A DNA stretch of 64,000 nucleotides from positions 476,162 to 540,161 of the forward strand of contig CAJXKF010000002.1 in NCBI GenBank assembly GCA_913055695.1, read 5' to 3'. Shown piece by piece: positions 52,035-63,690 of this stretch. Each line of letters begins with the position of its first letter. The stretch's first letter is position 1. Below the pieces are notes generated by a model that was not told where the DNA came from, searched no databases, and was given only the letters and a program-made list of their open reading frames with translations. The DNA comes from an uncultured Methylophaga sp. (GTDB lineage Bacteria > Pseudomonadota > Gammaproteobacteria > Nitrosococcales > Methylophagaceae). The translations under genes were made by a program, and so were the position numbers.

Positions 52035-52454
52035 ATGAAAGCACGAGTGAAATGGGTTGAAGATGTCATGTTCCTGGGCGAGTCGGGAACCGGCCACACT
52101 GTGGTAATGGACGGTCCGGAAGAAGCCGGTGGTCATGGCACCGGCATGCGCCCGATGGAACTTCTGCTGCTCGGTATGGGGGGCTGCACAGCATTTGATG
52201 TGGTGGAAATTCTGAAAAAATCACGTCAGGATGTACGTGACTGTGTGGTTGAAGTCGATGGTGAACGCAGTGATGAAGTGCCCAAGGTGTATACCAATAT
52301 CCACGTTCACTACAAAATCACCGGTAAGGACGTTAAACCCAACTTTGTGGAGCGTGCTATCAAGATGTCTACCGAGAAATACTGCTCGGCCACATTGATG
52401 CTGGCCAAAACAGCAACTATCACTCATGACTACGAGATCATTGATGTCGACTGA
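52035..52454 (+). CDS. OsmC-family protein (YhfA type)
   Basis: A 139-residue protein started at MKARVKWVEDVMFLGESGTG. The ATG 15 bp earlier is less supported. RPMELLLLGMGGCTAFDVVE carries the first reactive Cys and EKYCSATLMLAKTATITHDY the second, as in OsmC/Ohr-like peroxide-reductases. It is divergent from crp. The next gene begins inside its last codons (11-bp overlap). Confidence 0.92.
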   Translation: MKARVKWVEDVMFLGESGTGHTVVMDGPEEAGGHGTGMRPMELLLLGMGGCTAFDVVEILKKSRQDVRDCVVEVDGERSDEVPKVYTNIHVHYKITGKDVKPNFVERAIKMSTEKYCSATLMLAKTATITHDYEIIDVD

Positions 52455-54084
52455 CAACAGTCACACATTTGATCGTATACAGGAAAGTTATCTCGCCAGC
52501 TGGTGCCGGTTCAATCCGGAAACCGCACTGGATGCCGGTGTTGAAGATTATGCTGGTGAACTGACACCCTGTGATGACGCCAGTCAGGGCATTCAGCTGG
52601 TACTCAATGAAAAATGTCTGGCAGCCCTTGATGAAATCGATACCAGTTCACTCGACCCTGACCGGCTGCTTAATTTCCGTGTCCTGCATGGCTGGTCATT
52701 GCTTGAACACCATATGATGATGGAGCATGACTGGCGCTACCGTGATCCGACCGGTTTTCTGCCGATTGATGCCCTGCATCAGCTGACCATCCGGCCCCTG
52801 GAAAGCTTCAGTCAGGCCCTGCTGTCCAGGCTGCAAAAGATTCCGGGACGTGTCAGAGATGCCAAGACCTATCTCAACCAGAAACCCGAAATCATTCCAC
52901 CGGTCTGGTTACAAATGGCGACTCAGGAGTGTCAAGCCGGCATCCAGTTCTGCCATGAACTCTCTGATCATCCCCGTGTACAAAAAGCGCTTTTACAGCA
53001 TGAAGCCATTGACACCGCGCTGCAGGAAGCCGGTAAAGCAATGGAAGATCTGTATCACTCACTGATCCGCCTTGATGGTTATGTACAGGGTGACTTTGCC
53101 TGTGGCCGCGAACACTTTGAGCGGCTGTTACATTACCGTCATTTTCTGCCAGTGAGTGCGCAGCGTCTCAAACAGTTTGGTGAGAAACTGTTTGAGCAGA
53201 CCCGAATTGAGCTCGAAAAAGCAGAGGCTGAGAGTGGACTGACGCTGGAACAAATCCGTTCGCATCATCCGACTTCCGCTCAACTACTGGATAGCTATCA
53301 ACAGGAAATGCAGGCGGCGAGAGACTTCCTCAAGCAGCAAGATCTGGTTACGCTACCCGGCCGCCAACATTTGAATGTTGTTGATACGCCGGCATTTTTA
53401 CGTCATCAGATTCCTTTCGCCGCCTATCTCGATCCCAGTATTGCTGATCTCAGCCAAAGCGCTTTTTATTATGTCACCCCGGTCAGCCGTGATGCCGAAC
53501 TCAAGGAACATAACTTTGCGGCAATCGCCCAGACCAGTGTCCATGAGGCATGGCCCGGTCACCATCTGCAGTTTGTGACAGCAAACCAGTCTGATCAGGG
53601 TGCCAGTCTGCCGCGTCGGCTATTTCCCTGTGCGACTCTTTATGAAGGCTGGGCCCTGTATTGCGAACAGATGATGCTGGAACAAGGCTTTGACCGTTAT
53701 CCCGGTCAGCAGATTGTGATGCTCAGAGACCGTCTCTGGCGGGCGCTTCGTATCATCATCGATGTCAATATTCATACCGGCGAATGGAATCTGGAACAGG
53801 CCGCGGCTGAGATGGTGGATAAACTTGGTTTCAGCGAAGCCCAGGCCAGAGCGGAATGTAACTGGTACAGTCAGGCACCCACTGTGCCGATGAGTTATGC
53901 AGTAGGTTGGGCGCTGATCTACGCTTTGCGTAAAATAACCCAGCCTGCCGATGGCGCTGAACTCAAAGCTTTTCATGACAAACTGCTGCATTGCGGCTCA
54001 GTCGCCCTGCCATTGGTGATTGAACATCAGTTCGGTTCAGAAATCTGGCAACAATGCTGCCAGCATGTATTCGGAGAAAATTAA
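52444..54084 (+). CDS. DUF885-family protein, metalloprotease-like
   Basis: A 546-residue protein started at MSTDNSHTFDRIQESYLASW. The longer frame would overlap OsmC by more. The motif SVHEAWPGHHLQFVTAN (HE-x-x-x-HH) is the metal-binding signature of the DUF885 family, and TLYEGWALYCEQMMLEQGF and DVNIHTGEWNLEQA also belong to it. Members are presumed zinc peptidases of unknown substrate, without a signal peptide here. Overlaps the preceding OsmC gene and the following VOC gene. Confidence 0.9.
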   Translation: MSTDNSHTFDRIQESYLASWCRFNPETALDAGVEDYAGELTPCDDASQGIQLVLNEKCLAALDEIDTSSLDPDRLLNFRVLHGWSLLEHHMMMEHDWRYRDPTGFLPIDALHQLTIRPLESFSQALLSRLQKIPGRVRDAKTYLNQKPEIIPPVWLQMATQECQAGIQFCHELSDHPRVQKALLQHEAIDTALQEAGKAMEDLYHSLIRLDGYVQGDFACGREHFERLLHYRHFLPVSAQRLKQFGEKLFEQTRIELEKAEAESGLTLEQIRSHHPTSAQLLDSYQQEMQAARDFLKQQDLVTLPGRQHLNVVDTPAFLRHQIPFAAYLDPSIADLSQSAFYYVTPVSRDAELKEHNFAAIAQTSVHEAWPGHHLQFVTANQSDQGASLPRRLFPCATLYEGWALYCEQMMLEQGFDRYPGQQIVMLRDRLWRALRIIIDVNIHTGEWNLEQAAAEMVDKLGFSEAQARAECNWYSQAPTVPMSYAVGWALIYALRKITQPADGAELKAFHDKLLHCGSVALPLVIEHQFGSEIWQQCCQHVFGEN

Positions 54085-54476
54085 TGGAACGACCCGGTAA
54101 AACCGGCGGCATGCGTCATGTCGCACTGTTTGTCACCGATCTGGCTGCCTGCGAGCAGTTTTATGTGGAATACCTCGGTATGGAAGTCGAATGGCGGCCG
54201 GATGCGGATAATGTTTATCTGTCGTCCGGCAATGATAATCTGGCTCTGCATCGTGCCGAAGTGACACCGGCCCCGCAACAACAGCAAAAGCTGGATCATA
54301 TTGGTTTTATTATTCCTACCATGGATGAGGTCGACAGTTGGTTCGCGTTTTTACAGTCAAAAAACGTTAAAATGCGTAATGCCCCGCGCACTCACCGTGA
54401 TGGCGCCCGCAGTTTTTACTGCTTTGACCCGGCCGGTACTGTAGTACAGATTATTTACCATCCGCCGATTTCCTGA
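54084..54476 (+). CDS. VOC-superfamily (glyoxalase-like) protein
   Basis: A 130-residue protein started at the ATG overlapping the upstream stop (TAATG). GMRHVALFVTDLAACEQFYV, YLGMEVEWRPDADNVYLSSG and DHIGFIIPTMDEVDSWFAFL form the paired beta-alpha-beta units. RSFYCFDPAGTVVQIIYHP is the usual closing strand. His/Glu metal ligands are likely H15 and the C-terminal positions. Substrate unknown. Co-transcribed with the DUF885 gene. Confidence 0.88.
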   Translation: MERPGKTGGMRHVALFVTDLAACEQFYVEYLGMEVEWRPDADNVYLSSGNDNLALHRAEVTPAPQQQQKLDHIGFIIPTMDEVDSWFAFLQSKNVKMRNAPRTHRDGARSFYCFDPAGTVVQIIYHPPIS

Positions 54477-54495
54477 GTTCTCACTGTCAGATAAG

Positions 54496-54777
54496 ATGAA
54501 AACCTATATCTATAAAAGCACCAAAAAAGACGAACTGTATCTCTATATCGTTAAAAAAGACGATTTTTCCGATGTGCCACAATCGCTGTATGACTCTATG
54601 GGTAAAGAACCGGTGTTTGTGATGGAACTGGAATTAAGTCCGGAACGTCCTCTGGCACGGGAAAACGTCGCCGCCGTCATTAATAACCTGGAAACACAGG
54701 GCTTTCATGTGCAGATGCCGCCCCGTCCGGAAAAGCTGGGCGAATTTATGAATGCCAAAAAACAGCATTTGCATTAA
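54496..54777 (+). CDS. ycgL: YcgL-domain protein
   Basis: A 93-residue protein. MKTYIYKSTKKDELYLYIVK and a VPQSLYDSMGKEPVFVMELE stretch define the YcgL fold, a small conserved gammaproteobacterial protein of unknown function. It lies 19 bp after the VOC gene and is probably the last gene of that transcript. It is convergent with mutS. Confidence 0.9.
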   Translation: MKTYIYKSTKKDELYLYIVKKDDFSDVPQSLYDSMGKEPVFVMELELSPERPLARENVAAVINNLETQGFHVQMPPRPEKLGEFMNAKKQHLH

Positions 54778-54944
54778 AACCCTCAAGCGTTATCGTCAGA
54801 TTACGATGATTAGCGCAGATTGATTTACAGCATGACAAATGCTGGTTGATGATTAAGTGACAGCGTTCTCAAGCATCTTGTTGATGCAACCCACTCAGCA
54901 ATAATCTGTGTCCATAGCTGAAATCTGCGGATACGGGGTATACG

Positions 54945-57515
54945 TCAGGAATCTGCTTTTGACAGCTTTCTCAGTTCATAGAGTAATTCCAGCGCCTGCT
55001 TCGGACTCAGCTCATCAGGATCAAGCTGTTGGAGACGTTTCTCCAGTTCAGAAGGTTCGCTGGTGTAGGTAAACAAATCCGGCTGTGGCAGGTTTCTGGT
55101 TTCCTCGGTCTGATAACGATGCTGTTCCAGTTGTTGCAGTTTCACTCTGGCAGCTGAAATCACATCGCCTGGCACCCCCGCCAGTTGTGCTACCTGCAAA
55201 CCATAACTCTGGTTGGCAGCGCCCTCTTTAAGCTGATGCAGGAACACAATTTTATCGCCATGCTCAATCGCATCCAGATGCACATTGCGCGCCTGTTCGA
55301 ACAGTTCCGGCAACTGCGTCATTTCGAAATAATGGGTGGCAAACAGCGTATAAGCACCGATATCGCGAATCAGTTTTTCGGCACAGGACCAGGCCAGAGC
55401 GAGGCCATCAAAGGTGCTGGTGCCCCGGCCGATTTCATCCATCAGAACCAGACTGTGCCGGGTAGCGTTGTTCAGAATATTGGCGGCTTCGTTCATTTCC
55501 ACCATAAAGGTTGAACGCCCAGACGCCAGATCATCGGAAGCGCCAATCCGGGTGAATACCTGGTCAACCGGACCTATCACCGCCCTGCTCGCCGGCACAA
55601 AACTGCCCATATGGGCCATCAGCACAATCAATGCTGTCTGGCGCATATAAGTGGATTTACCGCCCATGTTAGGGCCGGTAATAACGAGCATCGGCTTACT
55701 GGCGGTGAGTTTCAGATCATTGGCGCAAAATGGCGTGGACTGACTGGTTTCAACAACGGGATGTCGGCCGGCTTCAATCTGAATACCGGTCTCATCAGTG
55801 AATGTCGGGGCGACATAATCCAGTGTCTCAGCACGTTCTGCGAGGTTGGCCAGCACATCGAGTTCAGCGAGTGCCGCGGCGGATTGCTCCAGTGCCGGTA
55901 ATTCCGGTGCCAGTTTGTCGAACAGTTCGTCATACAGTGATTTTTCCAGCGCCAGTGCTTTTTCGTTGGCACTTAACACCTGCTCTTCAAAGCTTTTCAG
56001 TTCCGGGGTGATATAACGTTCAGCATTTTTCAGCGTCTGTCGGCGAACATACTCGGTCGGCACCTCAATATCATGTGCGCGGCTCAGTTCAATGTAATAG
56101 CCATGCACCTTGTTATAGCCGACTTTGAGGGTACTGACGCCAGTGCGTTCACGCTCCTGCTTTTCCACATTATCGAGAAAGCCGCTGGCATTCTGATGCA
56201 GGTCTCGCAGACGATCCAGTTCAGCGTTATAGCCGGGCCGTATCACCCCCCCATCGCGAATCAAAACCGGCGGTTCATCCAGAATAGCATCTTGAAGTAA
56301 CTGTTTGAGTTCGTTGAAGTTGCCCAGCGTACGGTCAAGATGCCGCAGATGCAGGCTGTTCATCGGTTTCAGCAAGGCATGCATCGCAGGCAGCATTTCC
56401 AGCATACGCCTGAGATGCATAAAATCACGCGGTCTGGCACTGCGGAGCGCTACCCGTGACAGGATCCGTTCTATATCTCCCAGTGGCCGCATCAGTTCAT
56501 GACAGTCGTCGGCATTCTGCTCATCAATAAACTGCTGAATGCCCTCCTGACGCTGTTTGAGCACGCGCGTATCACGAATCGGCCGCATCAGCCAGCGTCT
56601 CAGCAAGCGTGCCCCCATCGGCGTCGCGGTTCTATCCATCACTGAAATGAGGGTATGTTCTCGGCCACCGGACAGATTTTGTTCCAGTTCCAGATTACGT
56701 CGTGACTGCGGATCCAGTCGAATACTGTCTCTGGCATATTCGACCATGATTTGGCGCAAATGCGGCAGCGCCGTGCGATGCGTTTGCTGAGCATAATTCA
56801 GCAGGCAACCGGCGGCGCTGACAGCGAGTTCCAGATCGTCACAACCAAAGCCTTTCAGATCGGAAACTCTGAAGTGTTCACACAGCCGGCGTCGTGCCGC
56901 TTTTTGTTCGAAATGCCATTCAGGCAAAGGTCTGAGGCGTTTTTCGAATTGCGGATAGGCTGCAATATCCGTGTCGCAGATCAGCAGCTCAGCCGGCTGC
57001 AGCCTCGCCAGTTCCGCCCGCAAATCGCTTGCCGTTTCAATCTCAGTGACGATAAAGCGACCGCTGCTGATTTCTGCAGATGCCAGACCAAACCGTCCTT
57101 TGTGCTGACTCACCGCGACCAGCAGGTTCTCATTACGGCTGTCCAGCAAGGCTTCTTCGGTGAGCGTGCCCGGGGTAAGTACCCGAACGACTTTCCTCTC
57201 TACCGGCCCTTTGCTCTTGGCCGGGTCACCGATCTGCTCACAAATCGCGACCGACTCACCCAGCTTGATGAGTCTTGACAGGTAACTGTCAGCCGCGTGG
57301 TAAGGCACACCGGCCATTGGAATCGGTGCCCCGTTGCTGCTGCCACGGGCGGTCAGCGTAATATCGAGCAGTTCTGCGGCTTTGTGCGCATCATCAAAGA
57401 ACAACTCATAAAAGTCGCCCATGCGATAAAACAACAGATAATCAGGGTGTTCTGCCTTGATCCCCAGATACTGCTGCATCATCGGTGTATGATTTTGAGA
57501 TTGAGTCATCGGCAT
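54945..57515 (-). CDS. mutS: DNA mismatch repair protein MutS
   Basis: An 856-residue protein. The mismatch-reading motif FYELF lies in [20 protein letters not shown]. Walker A is [14 protein letters not shown] near residue 620. Walker B and signature follow ([29 protein letters not shown]). The C-terminal tail [16 protein letters not shown] mediates tetramer formation. The ATG at 57515 or the next at 57509 (MTQSQNHT) may be used. It is divergent from the cinA-type gene with only 10 bp between starts, so each promoter must lie within the other's coding region. Confidence 0.97.
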   Translation of the reverse strand: MPMTQSQNHTPMMQQYLGIKAEHPDYLLFYRMGDFYELFFDDAHKAAELLDITLTARGSSNGAPIPMAGVPYHAADSYLSRLIKLGESVAICEQIGDPAKSKGPVERKVVRVLTPGTLTEEALLDSRNENLLVAVSQHKGRFGLASAEISSGRFIVTEIETASDLRAELARLQPAELLICDTDIAAYPQFEKRLRPLPEWHFEQKAARRRLCEHFRVSDLKGFGCDDLELAVSAAGCLLNYAQQTHRTALPHLRQIMVEYARDSIRLDPQSRRNLELEQNLSGGREHTLISVMDRTATPMGARLLRRWLMRPIRDTRVLKQRQEGIQQFIDEQNADDCHELMRPLGDIERILSRVALRSARPRDFMHLRRMLEMLPAMHALLKPMNSLHLRHLDRTLGNFNELKQLLQDAILDEPPVLIRDGGVIRPGYNAELDRLRDLHQNASGFLDNVEKQERERTGVSTLKVGYNKVHGYYIELSRAHDIEVPTEYVRRQTLKNAERYITPELKSFEEQVLSANEKALALEKSLYDELFDKLAPELPALEQSAAALAELDVLANLAERAETLDYVAPTFTDETGIQIEAGRHPVVETSQSTPFCANDLKLTASKPMLVITGPNMGGKSTYMRQTALIVLMAHMGSFVPASRAVIGPVDQVFTRIGASDDLASGRSTFMVEMNEAANILNNATRHSLVLMDEIGRGTSTFDGLALAWSCAEKLIRDIGAYTLFATHYFEMTQLPELFEQARNVHLDAIEHGDKIVFLHQLKEGAANQSYGLQVAQLAGVPGDVISAARVKLQQLEQHRYQTEETRNLPQPDLFTYTSEPSELEKRLQQLDPDELSPKQALELLYELRKLSKADS

Positions 57516-57525
57516 AGTTTATATC

Positions 57526-58029
57526 ATGAACAAAATTTCTGACGCGTCACTCCTTGAACAAGTCAAACAGCTTGCTGATTTGCTGGTTCAGCAAGGCAGC
57601 ATGCTGGTTACCGCCGAATCCTGCACTGGTGGCTGGGTGGCCAAAAGTTGTACCGATCTGGCCGGTAGTTCTGTCTGGTTTGACCGCGGCTTTGTGACTT
57701 ACAGCAATGAAGCCAAACAACAGCAATTGGGCGTTGATGCTGACACGCTGGAGAAAAACGGTGCGGTCAGCTTGCCCGTGGTTGAAGAAATGGCCTTCGG
57801 CGCGCTCAAATTCTCGCAGGCCGATTACAGTATTGCGATTACCGGCATAGCGGGTCCCGGTGGCGGCTCCGATAAAAAGCCGGTCGGCACTGTCTGGATC
57901 GGCTGGGGTATTCGCGATGGTGGCGTACACAGTGTCTGCTTTCTGTTTAATGGCGACCGTGACAGCATACGTCGTCAGGCCGTGTTTGAAGCCCTATCCG
58001 GTTTGTTAAAAATTGCTGCAGAAGACTGA
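57526..58029 (+). CDS. pncC: CinA C-terminal-type nicotinamide-nucleotide amidase
   Basis: A 167-residue protein of the CinA C-terminal family. MLVTAESCTGGWVAKSCTDL, AVSLPVVEEMAFGAL and SIAITGIAGPGGGSDKKPVG hold the catalytic Ser/Tyr-Lys pattern. It removes the amide of nicotinamide mononucleotide in the NAD salvage cycle. It precedes recA, as cinA does in many genomes. The Shine-Dalgarno is poor (TATATC). Confidence 0.93.
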   Translation: MNKISDASLLEQVKQLADLLVQQGSMLVTAESCTGGWVAKSCTDLAGSSVWFDRGFVTYSNEAKQQQLGVDADTLEKNGAVSLPVVEEMAFGALKFSQADYSIAITGIAGPGGGSDKKPVGTVWIGWGIRDGGVHSVCFLFNGDRDSIRRQAVFEALSGLLKIAAED

Positions 58030-58142
58030 ATTCTGAAGCAATTCTTCGCGACTTGTTAAAAGCCCCGCTAGCCTCTAGAGCCTGAGGGATATCTATGGGA
58101 TAATCCATGGGTTTTAGTTAATCAACTCAGGGGTGGCGCAAG

Positions 58143-59183
58143 ATGGAAGACAACAAAAAGAAAGCGCTGGGCGCAGCGCTGGGACAGATTGAAAAGCAAT
58201 TCGGTAAAGGCGCGGTCATGCGTCTGGGCGATGCGGGTGCTGCTCGCGATGTAGCCTCTGTCTCGACCGGCTCTATCGGCCTGGATATCGCGCTCGGTAT
58301 CGGCGGTCTGCCCCGTGGTCGTATTATTGAAATCTACGGCCCTGAATCATCCGGTAAAACCACTTTGACGCTACATGCGATTGCCGAAATGCAGAAAACA
58401 GGTGGCACTGCCGCCTTTGTTGACGCCGAGCATGCGCTGGATCCGGATTACGCTGAAAAACTGGGCGTCAATATCGATGATCTGCTGGTATCCCAGCCGG
58501 ACACCGGTGAACAGGCGCTGGAAATCACCGATATGCTGGTGCGTTCCGGTGCGGTTGATATTGTGGTTGTGGACTCGGTTGCTGCTTTGACCCCGAAAGC
58601 GGAAATCGAAGGCGAAATGGGTGACAGCCATATGGGCCTGCAGGCCCGTCTGATGTCGCAGGCACTGCGCAAACTGACCGCCAACATCAAACGTTCCAAT
58701 ACGCTGGTCATCTTCATCAACCAAATCCGGATGAAGATTGGCGTGATGTTTGGTAACCCTGAAACCACCACCGGTGGTAATGCACTGAAATTTTATTCTT
58801 CTGTGCGTCTGGACATCCGCCGTATCGGCGCGATCAAGAAAGGTGACGAAATCCTGGGTAATGAAACCCGCGTCAAGGTGGTCAAGAACAAAGTCGCCCC
58901 GCCATTCAAACAGGTCGAATTCGACATTCTTTATGGTGAAGGTATCTCGCGTGAAGGTGAACTGATTGATATGGGCGTTCAGGCCAATATCGTCGAGAAA
59001 TCCGGTGCCTGGTACAGCTACGACGGTAACCGCATTGGCCAGGGTAAAGACAATGTCCGCAGCTTCCTCAAGGAAAACCCGACCATGGCCGCTGAAATTG
59101 AAGCCAAGGTGCGTGAAATTCTGCTGCCTAAGAAAGTGAAAGCCGCTGCAAACGATGCGGTTGAGGACGACCTGGAAGCGTGA
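58143..59183 (+). CDS. recA: Recombinase A
   Basis: A 346-residue protein. Walker [16 protein letters not shown], the L1 region [20 protein letters not shown] and L2 [20 protein letters not shown] are all canonical, with the C-terminal acidic tail (DAVEDDLEA). It forms the strand-exchange filament and triggers LexA self-cleavage. GGGGTGG precedes the ATG. No canonical CTGT-N8-ACAG box was seen in the 113 bp upstream. The recX start overlaps its stop. Confidence 0.99.
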   Translation: MEDNKKKALGAALGQIEKQFGKGAVMRLGDAGAARDVASVSTGSIGLDIALGIGGLPRGRIIEIYGPESSGKTTLTLHAIAEMQKTGGTAAFVDAEHALDPDYAEKLGVNIDDLLVSQPDTGEQALEITDMLVRSGAVDIVVVDSVAALTPKAEIEGEMGDSHMGLQARLMSQALRKLTANIKRSNTLVIFINQIRMKIGVMFGNPETTTGGNALKFYSSVRLDIRRIGAIKKGDEILGNETRVKVVKNKVAPPFKQVEFDILYGEGISREGELIDMGVQANIVEKSGAWYSYDGNRIGQGKDNVRSFLKENPTMAAEIEAKVREILLPKKVKAAANDAVEDDLEA

Positions 59184-59629
59184 GCAAATCGCCCAGTGAA
59201 CAGGCAGTGAGCTATCTGGCCCGCCGCGAACACAGTGCACTGGAACTGAGCCGTAAGCTGGCAAAAGCCGGCTTTGACGAAGCTGAAATTGAACAAAGCC
59301 TGGCCGAACTGCAACAAGCCGGGCTGCAGAGTGATGAGCGTTTTGCTGAAAGCTTTGTGAACTCCCGCATCAATCGCGGCTACGGCAGCATCCGGATTCG
59401 GATGGAATTGCAAGAACGTGGTGTGGCTTCCGACATTATCACGGACAGCCTGCAACAGGCAGGCACAGACTGGTTTGCACTGGCCACTGAGGTCAGACGC
59501 AAACGCTTTGGCGAGCATAGTCCGCAAGACTTTAAAAGCCGTGCAAAACAGCAACGGTTTTTACAGTACCGCGGGTTTACTCATGACGAAATAACGGAAA
59601 GTTTTAACGTAACTGACGATGAAAAGTAG
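59180..59629 (+). CDS. recX: RecX-family recombination regulator
   Basis: A 149-residue protein starting at a GTG that overlaps the recA stop. [20 protein letters not shown] is the RecX N-terminal repeat. [20 protein letters not shown] and [20 protein letters not shown] complete the three tandem helix repeats. RecX limits RecA filament growth. It overlaps the alaS start by 11 bp. Confidence 0.95.
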   Translation: MSKSPSEQAVSYLARREHSALELSRKLAKAGFDEAEIEQSLAELQQAGLQSDERFAESFVNSRINRGYGSIRIRMELQERGVASDIITDSLQQAGTDWFALATEVRRKRFGEHSPQDFKSRAKQQRFLQYRGFTHDEITESFNVTDDEK

Positions 59630-62222
59630 CGCTGATATACGCAAATTGTTTCTCGACTTCTTTGCCGGCAAGGGACACGAAGTGGTGTCCAGCAGTCCGC
59701 TGGTGCCTGCCAATGACCCTACCCTGCTGTTTACCAATGCTGGCATGGTGCAATTCAAAGACACCTTCCTGGGTCAGGAAACCCGCGCCTATACTCGAGC
59801 AGTCACGACCCAGCGTTGTGTGCGCGCCGGTGGTAAGCACAACGACCTGGAAAACGTCGGTTACACCGCCCGTCACCATACTTTCTTTGAAATGCTGGGT
59901 AACTTCAGCTTCGGCGATTATTTCAAACGCGAAGCGATTCAGTATGCCTGGGAGTTTCTGACCGACACTCTGGGTCTGCCACCTGAAAAACTCTGGGTCA
60001 CCGTATTTGAAGAAGATGATGAAGCCGCTGACATCTGGCTCAAGGAAATCGGTATTTCTGCTGAGCGCTTCTCCCGCATCGGTGCCAAGGATAACTTCTG
60101 GTCGATGGGTGACACCGGTCCCTGTGGTCCCTGCTCCGAGATTTTCTATGATCACGGCCCTGACGTTGCCGGCGGCCCGCCGGGCACACCGGAAGAAGAC
60201 GGCGACCGCTATATCGAGATATGGAATCTCGTCTTCATGCAATATAACCGCAGCGTAGATGGCACCCTGACACCACTGCCGAAACCCTCGGTTGATACCG
60301 GCATGGGGCTGGAGCGACTGGCTGCCGTTCTGCAAAACAAGCACAACAACTACGATATCGATCTGTTCCAGCACCTGATCAAAGCGATTCAGGATCTGTC
60401 CGGCACAAAAGACAGCAGCAACTTTTCGCTGCGGGTCATTGCTGACCATATCCGTTCCTGTTCTTTTATGATTGCCGATGGCGTACATCCTTCCAATGAA
60501 GGTCGGGGTTATGTCCTGCGCCGCATCATTCGCCGGGCCATTCGTCACGGCCATAAGCTGGGTCTGAAGGACGCTTTCTTCCATAAGCTGGTGCAACCGC
60601 TGGTTGATGAAATGGGCGAGGCTTTCCCGGAACTGACTCAGGCGCAATCACTGGTCGAAAAAGCCCTGCTGCAGGAAGAAAACCGTTTCGCTGATACGCT
60701 GGATAATGGCCTGCGTATCCTGGATCAGGCCATTGAAGACATGGGTGATAAGGAAATCCCGGGGGAAACCGTGTTCCTGCTCTATGATACCTACGGATTC
60801 CCTATCGACCTGACCGCTGACATCGCTCGCGAACGTGGTCTCACTATCGACATCGCCGGCTTTGAACGCGCGATGGAAGAACAGCGCTCACGTGCCCGCA
60901 GCGCCAGCCAGTTCGGCGGCGGTATGACCGAGCAGGTCAATATCGACAGTGAGACCGAATTCTGTGGTTATGAGCACACACAGGAAGACGGCACCATCAC
61001 CGACATTATTCTCAATGGTGAACATGTCGACAGCCTGAATGAAGGCCAAGAAGGCATTCTGGTGCTGGACAATACCCCCTTCTACGCTGAATCAGGTGGG
61101 CAGGTCGGTGATCATGGTGAGATCAGCAGTGACACTGCCAGCTTTACCGTGACCGACACCCGCAAACAGGGCAAAGCTTTTACTCATATCGGTCGCTGCG
61201 AAAACGGCCGCTTTCAGGTCGGTCAGAAAGTCACTGCCCGAATCGATGAAAACAATCGTCAGGCTACGGCACTGAACCACTCTGCTACGCACCTTCTGCA
61301 TGCCGCATTGCGCAAAGTGCTGGGCGATCATGTTACGCAGAAAGGTTCACTGGTTGATCCGCATCGTCTGCGCTTTGACTTCTCACATTTCGAACCGCTG
61401 ACTGATGCGCAGTTGCATGAAATCGAACGCATGGTCAATCAGCAGATCCGCTTGAATCATCCGGTTGAAACCAAGCTGATGGCACTGGAAGAGGCCAAGA
61501 ACAGCGGTGCCATGGCACTGTTCGGCGAAAAATATGACGAAAAAGTCCGTGTGCTGAGCATGAGTGATTTCTCGGTCGAGCTTTGCGGTGGTACCCATGT
61601 CAGAAATACCGGCGATATCGGTCTGTTCAAAATTACTGCTGAAGCCGGTATCGCTTCCGGAGTGCGACGGATTGAGGCCGTGACTGGTGATACCGCACTG
61701 GACTATGTCGACAACACAGTGAATACGTTGAACCAGGTATCGGATCTACTCAAAGCCAAAGCGGACAACGTGCAGGATAAAGCCACGGCGCTGGTTCAAC
61801 GCAATCGTGAACTGGAAAAAGAGCTGGAAAGCCTGAAAGCCAAACTGGCCAGTAGTGCCGGTGATGATCTGGCCACCAATGCCAAAGAAATTAATGGCAT
61901 CAAGGTGCTCGCTTCGACGCTGGAAGGTGCTGATGGTAAAGCGCTGCGTGAAGCCGTCGATCAGCTCAAAAACAAGCTGGGCAGCGCCGCCATTGTGCTG
62001 ACATCAGTCAAGGACGAAAAAATCACAATTATTGCTGGCGTAACCAAGGACATTACCGATAAAATCCGCGCCGGCGATCTGGTTGGGCACGTAGCCAGTC
62101 AGGTCGGTGGTAAAGGTGGCGGTCGCCCGGATATGGCACAGGGCGGCGGTAATGAGCCACAGAATCTGGCAGCGGCTCTGGCCTCTGTCTCAGACTGGGT
62201 CGGATCTAAGCTGGAAAATTAA
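59619..62222 (+). CDS. alaS: Alanine-tRNA ligase
   Basis: An 867-residue class II synthetase. The catalytic domain starts at the N-terminus ([39 protein letters not shown]). The editing domain has [11 protein letters not shown] and the zinc site [19 protein letters not shown]. The C-terminal glycine-rich oligomerisation domain ends [17 protein letters not shown]. The start overlaps recX; lysC follows at +2 bp. Confidence 0.98.
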   Translation: MKSSADIRKLFLDFFAGKGHEVVSSSPLVPANDPTLLFTNAGMVQFKDTFLGQETRAYTRAVTTQRCVRAGGKHNDLENVGYTARHHTFFEMLGNFSFGDYFKREAIQYAWEFLTDTLGLPPEKLWVTVFEEDDEAADIWLKEIGISAERFSRIGAKDNFWSMGDTGPCGPCSEIFYDHGPDVAGGPPGTPEEDGDRYIEIWNLVFMQYNRSVDGTLTPLPKPSVDTGMGLERLAAVLQNKHNNYDIDLFQHLIKAIQDLSGTKDSSNFSLRVIADHIRSCSFMIADGVHPSNEGRGYVLRRIIRRAIRHGHKLGLKDAFFHKLVQPLVDEMGEAFPELTQAQSLVEKALLQEENRFADTLDNGLRILDQAIEDMGDKEIPGETVFLLYDTYGFPIDLTADIARERGLTIDIAGFERAMEEQRSRARSASQFGGGMTEQVNIDSETEFCGYEHTQEDGTITDIILNGEHVDSLNEGQEGILVLDNTPFYAESGGQVGDHGEISSDTASFTVTDTRKQGKAFTHIGRCENGRFQVGQKVTARIDENNRQATALNHSATHLLHAALRKVLGDHVTQKGSLVDPHRLRFDFSHFEPLTDAQLHEIERMVNQQIRLNHPVETKLMALEEAKNSGAMALFGEKYDEKVRVLSMSDFSVELCGGTHVRNTGDIGLFKITAEAGIASGVRRIEAVTGDTALDYVDNTVNTLNQVSDLLKAKADNVQDKATALVQRNRELEKELESLKAKLASSAGDDLATNAKEINGIKVLASTLEGADGKALREAVDQLKNKLGSAAIVLTSVKDEKITIIAGVTKDITDKIRAGDLVGHVASQVGGKGGGRPDMAQGGGNEPQNLAAALASVSDWVGSKLEN

Positions 62223-62224
62223 GC

Positions 62225-63451
62225 ATGTCACTTATCGTACAGAAATACGGCGGAACGTCCGTGGGCTCGGTTGAGCGCATCAAAGAAGTCGCCAAAAAAG
62301 TTATTGATTATCGCAATCAGGGCCATGACATGATTGTCGTGGTGTCAGCCATGAGCGGTGAAACCAACCGGCTGATTGATTTAGCAAAACAGTTGAATGA
62401 CGACCCGCGTGGCCGTGAACTTGATGTGCTTTTGTCTACCGGTGAACAGGTCACCATTGCCCTGCTGAGTATGACACTGGAGCAGCTGGGTATGCCTGCT
62501 GTTTCCTATACCGGCTCGCAGGTCCGTATCCTGACCGACAACGCCCATAACAAGGCCCGTATCACCGACATTGATGACGACAAAATTCGTGCTGATCTGA
62601 AACAGGGCAAAGTCGTGGTCGTCGCCGGTTTCCAGGGTTGCGATGAAGATGGCAATATCACCACGTTAGGGCGTGGCGGCAGTGATACCACCGCTGTCGC
62701 GCTGGCTGCGGCATTGAAAGCCGATGAATGCCAGATTTACACTGATGTCGATGGCGTTTATACCACTGACCCGCGGGTTGTGCCTGAAGCGCGTCGTCTT
62801 GATCACATCACCTTTGAAGAAATGCTGGAAATGGCCAGCTTAGGTGCCAAGGTATTGCAGATTCGTTCAGTCGAATTTGCCAGTAAATATAATGTTCCGC
62901 TTCGTGTGCTCTCTTCTTTCACAGAAGGTGGCGGCACACTGATCGCTGCAGAGGACCCATCAATGGAACAAGCTCTTATTTCAGGTATCGCGTTTAACCG
63001 TGATGAAGCCAAAATTACTGTTCTGGGTGTGCCTGATCACCCCGGCATCGCTTCTCAGATCCTGGGACCAGTCGCGGCACAGAATATTGAAGTCGACATG
63101 ATCATCCAGAATACCGGTCATGATTCCACTACCGACTTTACCTTCACTGTCCACCGCAATGATTACAAAGCAGCGCTGAAAATTCTGGAACAGACTGCCG
63201 ACAAACTGGGCGCCCGAGAAGTGAATAGTGATGATCATATCGCCAAGATTTCTGTCGTCGGTGTCGGCATGCGTTCACACGCCGGTATTGCCAGCACTAT
63301 GTTCACTGCTCTGGCAGACGAGAATATCAATATCGAAATGATCTCGACTTCCGAAATTAAAATTTCCGTGGTCGTCAATGAAAAATATCTCGAATTAGGT
63401 GTTCGCGCACTGCATAAGGCTTTCAACCTGGAGCAAGATCCAGCTGCCTGA
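62225..63451 (+). CDS. lysC: Aspartate kinase
   Basis: A 408-residue monofunctional aspartokinase. The N-terminal KYGGTSVGSVERI nucleotide site and GRGGSDTTAVALAAALKADE kinase core are followed by two ACT domains (ITVLGVPDHPGIASQIL and KISVVGVGMRSHAGIASTMF). These bind lysine/threonine for feedback control. It phosphorylates aspartate for Lys, Met, Thr and Ile synthesis. Its place between alaS and csrA matches Pseudomonas. Confidence 0.96.
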   Translation: MSLIVQKYGGTSVGSVERIKEVAKKVIDYRNQGHDMIVVVSAMSGETNRLIDLAKQLNDDPRGRELDVLLSTGEQVTIALLSMTLEQLGMPAVSYTGSQVRILTDNAHNKARITDIDDDKIRADLKQGKVVVVAGFQGCDEDGNITTLGRGGSDTTAVALAAALKADECQIYTDVDGVYTTDPRVVPEARRLDHITFEEMLEMASLGAKVLQIRSVEFASKYNVPLRVLSSFTEGGGTLIAAEDPSMEQALISGIAFNRDEAKITVLGVPDHPGIASQILGPVAAQNIEVDMIIQNTGHDSTTDFTFTVHRNDYKAALKILEQTADKLGAREVNSDDHIAKISVVGVGMRSHAGIASTMFTALADENINIEMISTSEIKISVVVNEKYLELGVRALHKAFNLEQDPAA

Positions 63452-63690
63452 GCATTGTCACAAAACTGTTACAATTATCTCGCGAACAACATAACTTCCT
63501 GATAAAATAATTCTGGATAGTGAAGTAGTTACGACTATTTCACAGTCCACTAACAAAGAGACACTTAAGATCTCTGTGGTACATGGAAATATTTATTAAA
63601 CAGGACAAGGCACGAGGCCTTACTGCATGGAAGAATTCTCACTTTCTCCTGGTAACCTCGGCCTGCTTTTGAGAGTAAAGGGGAAAAATC

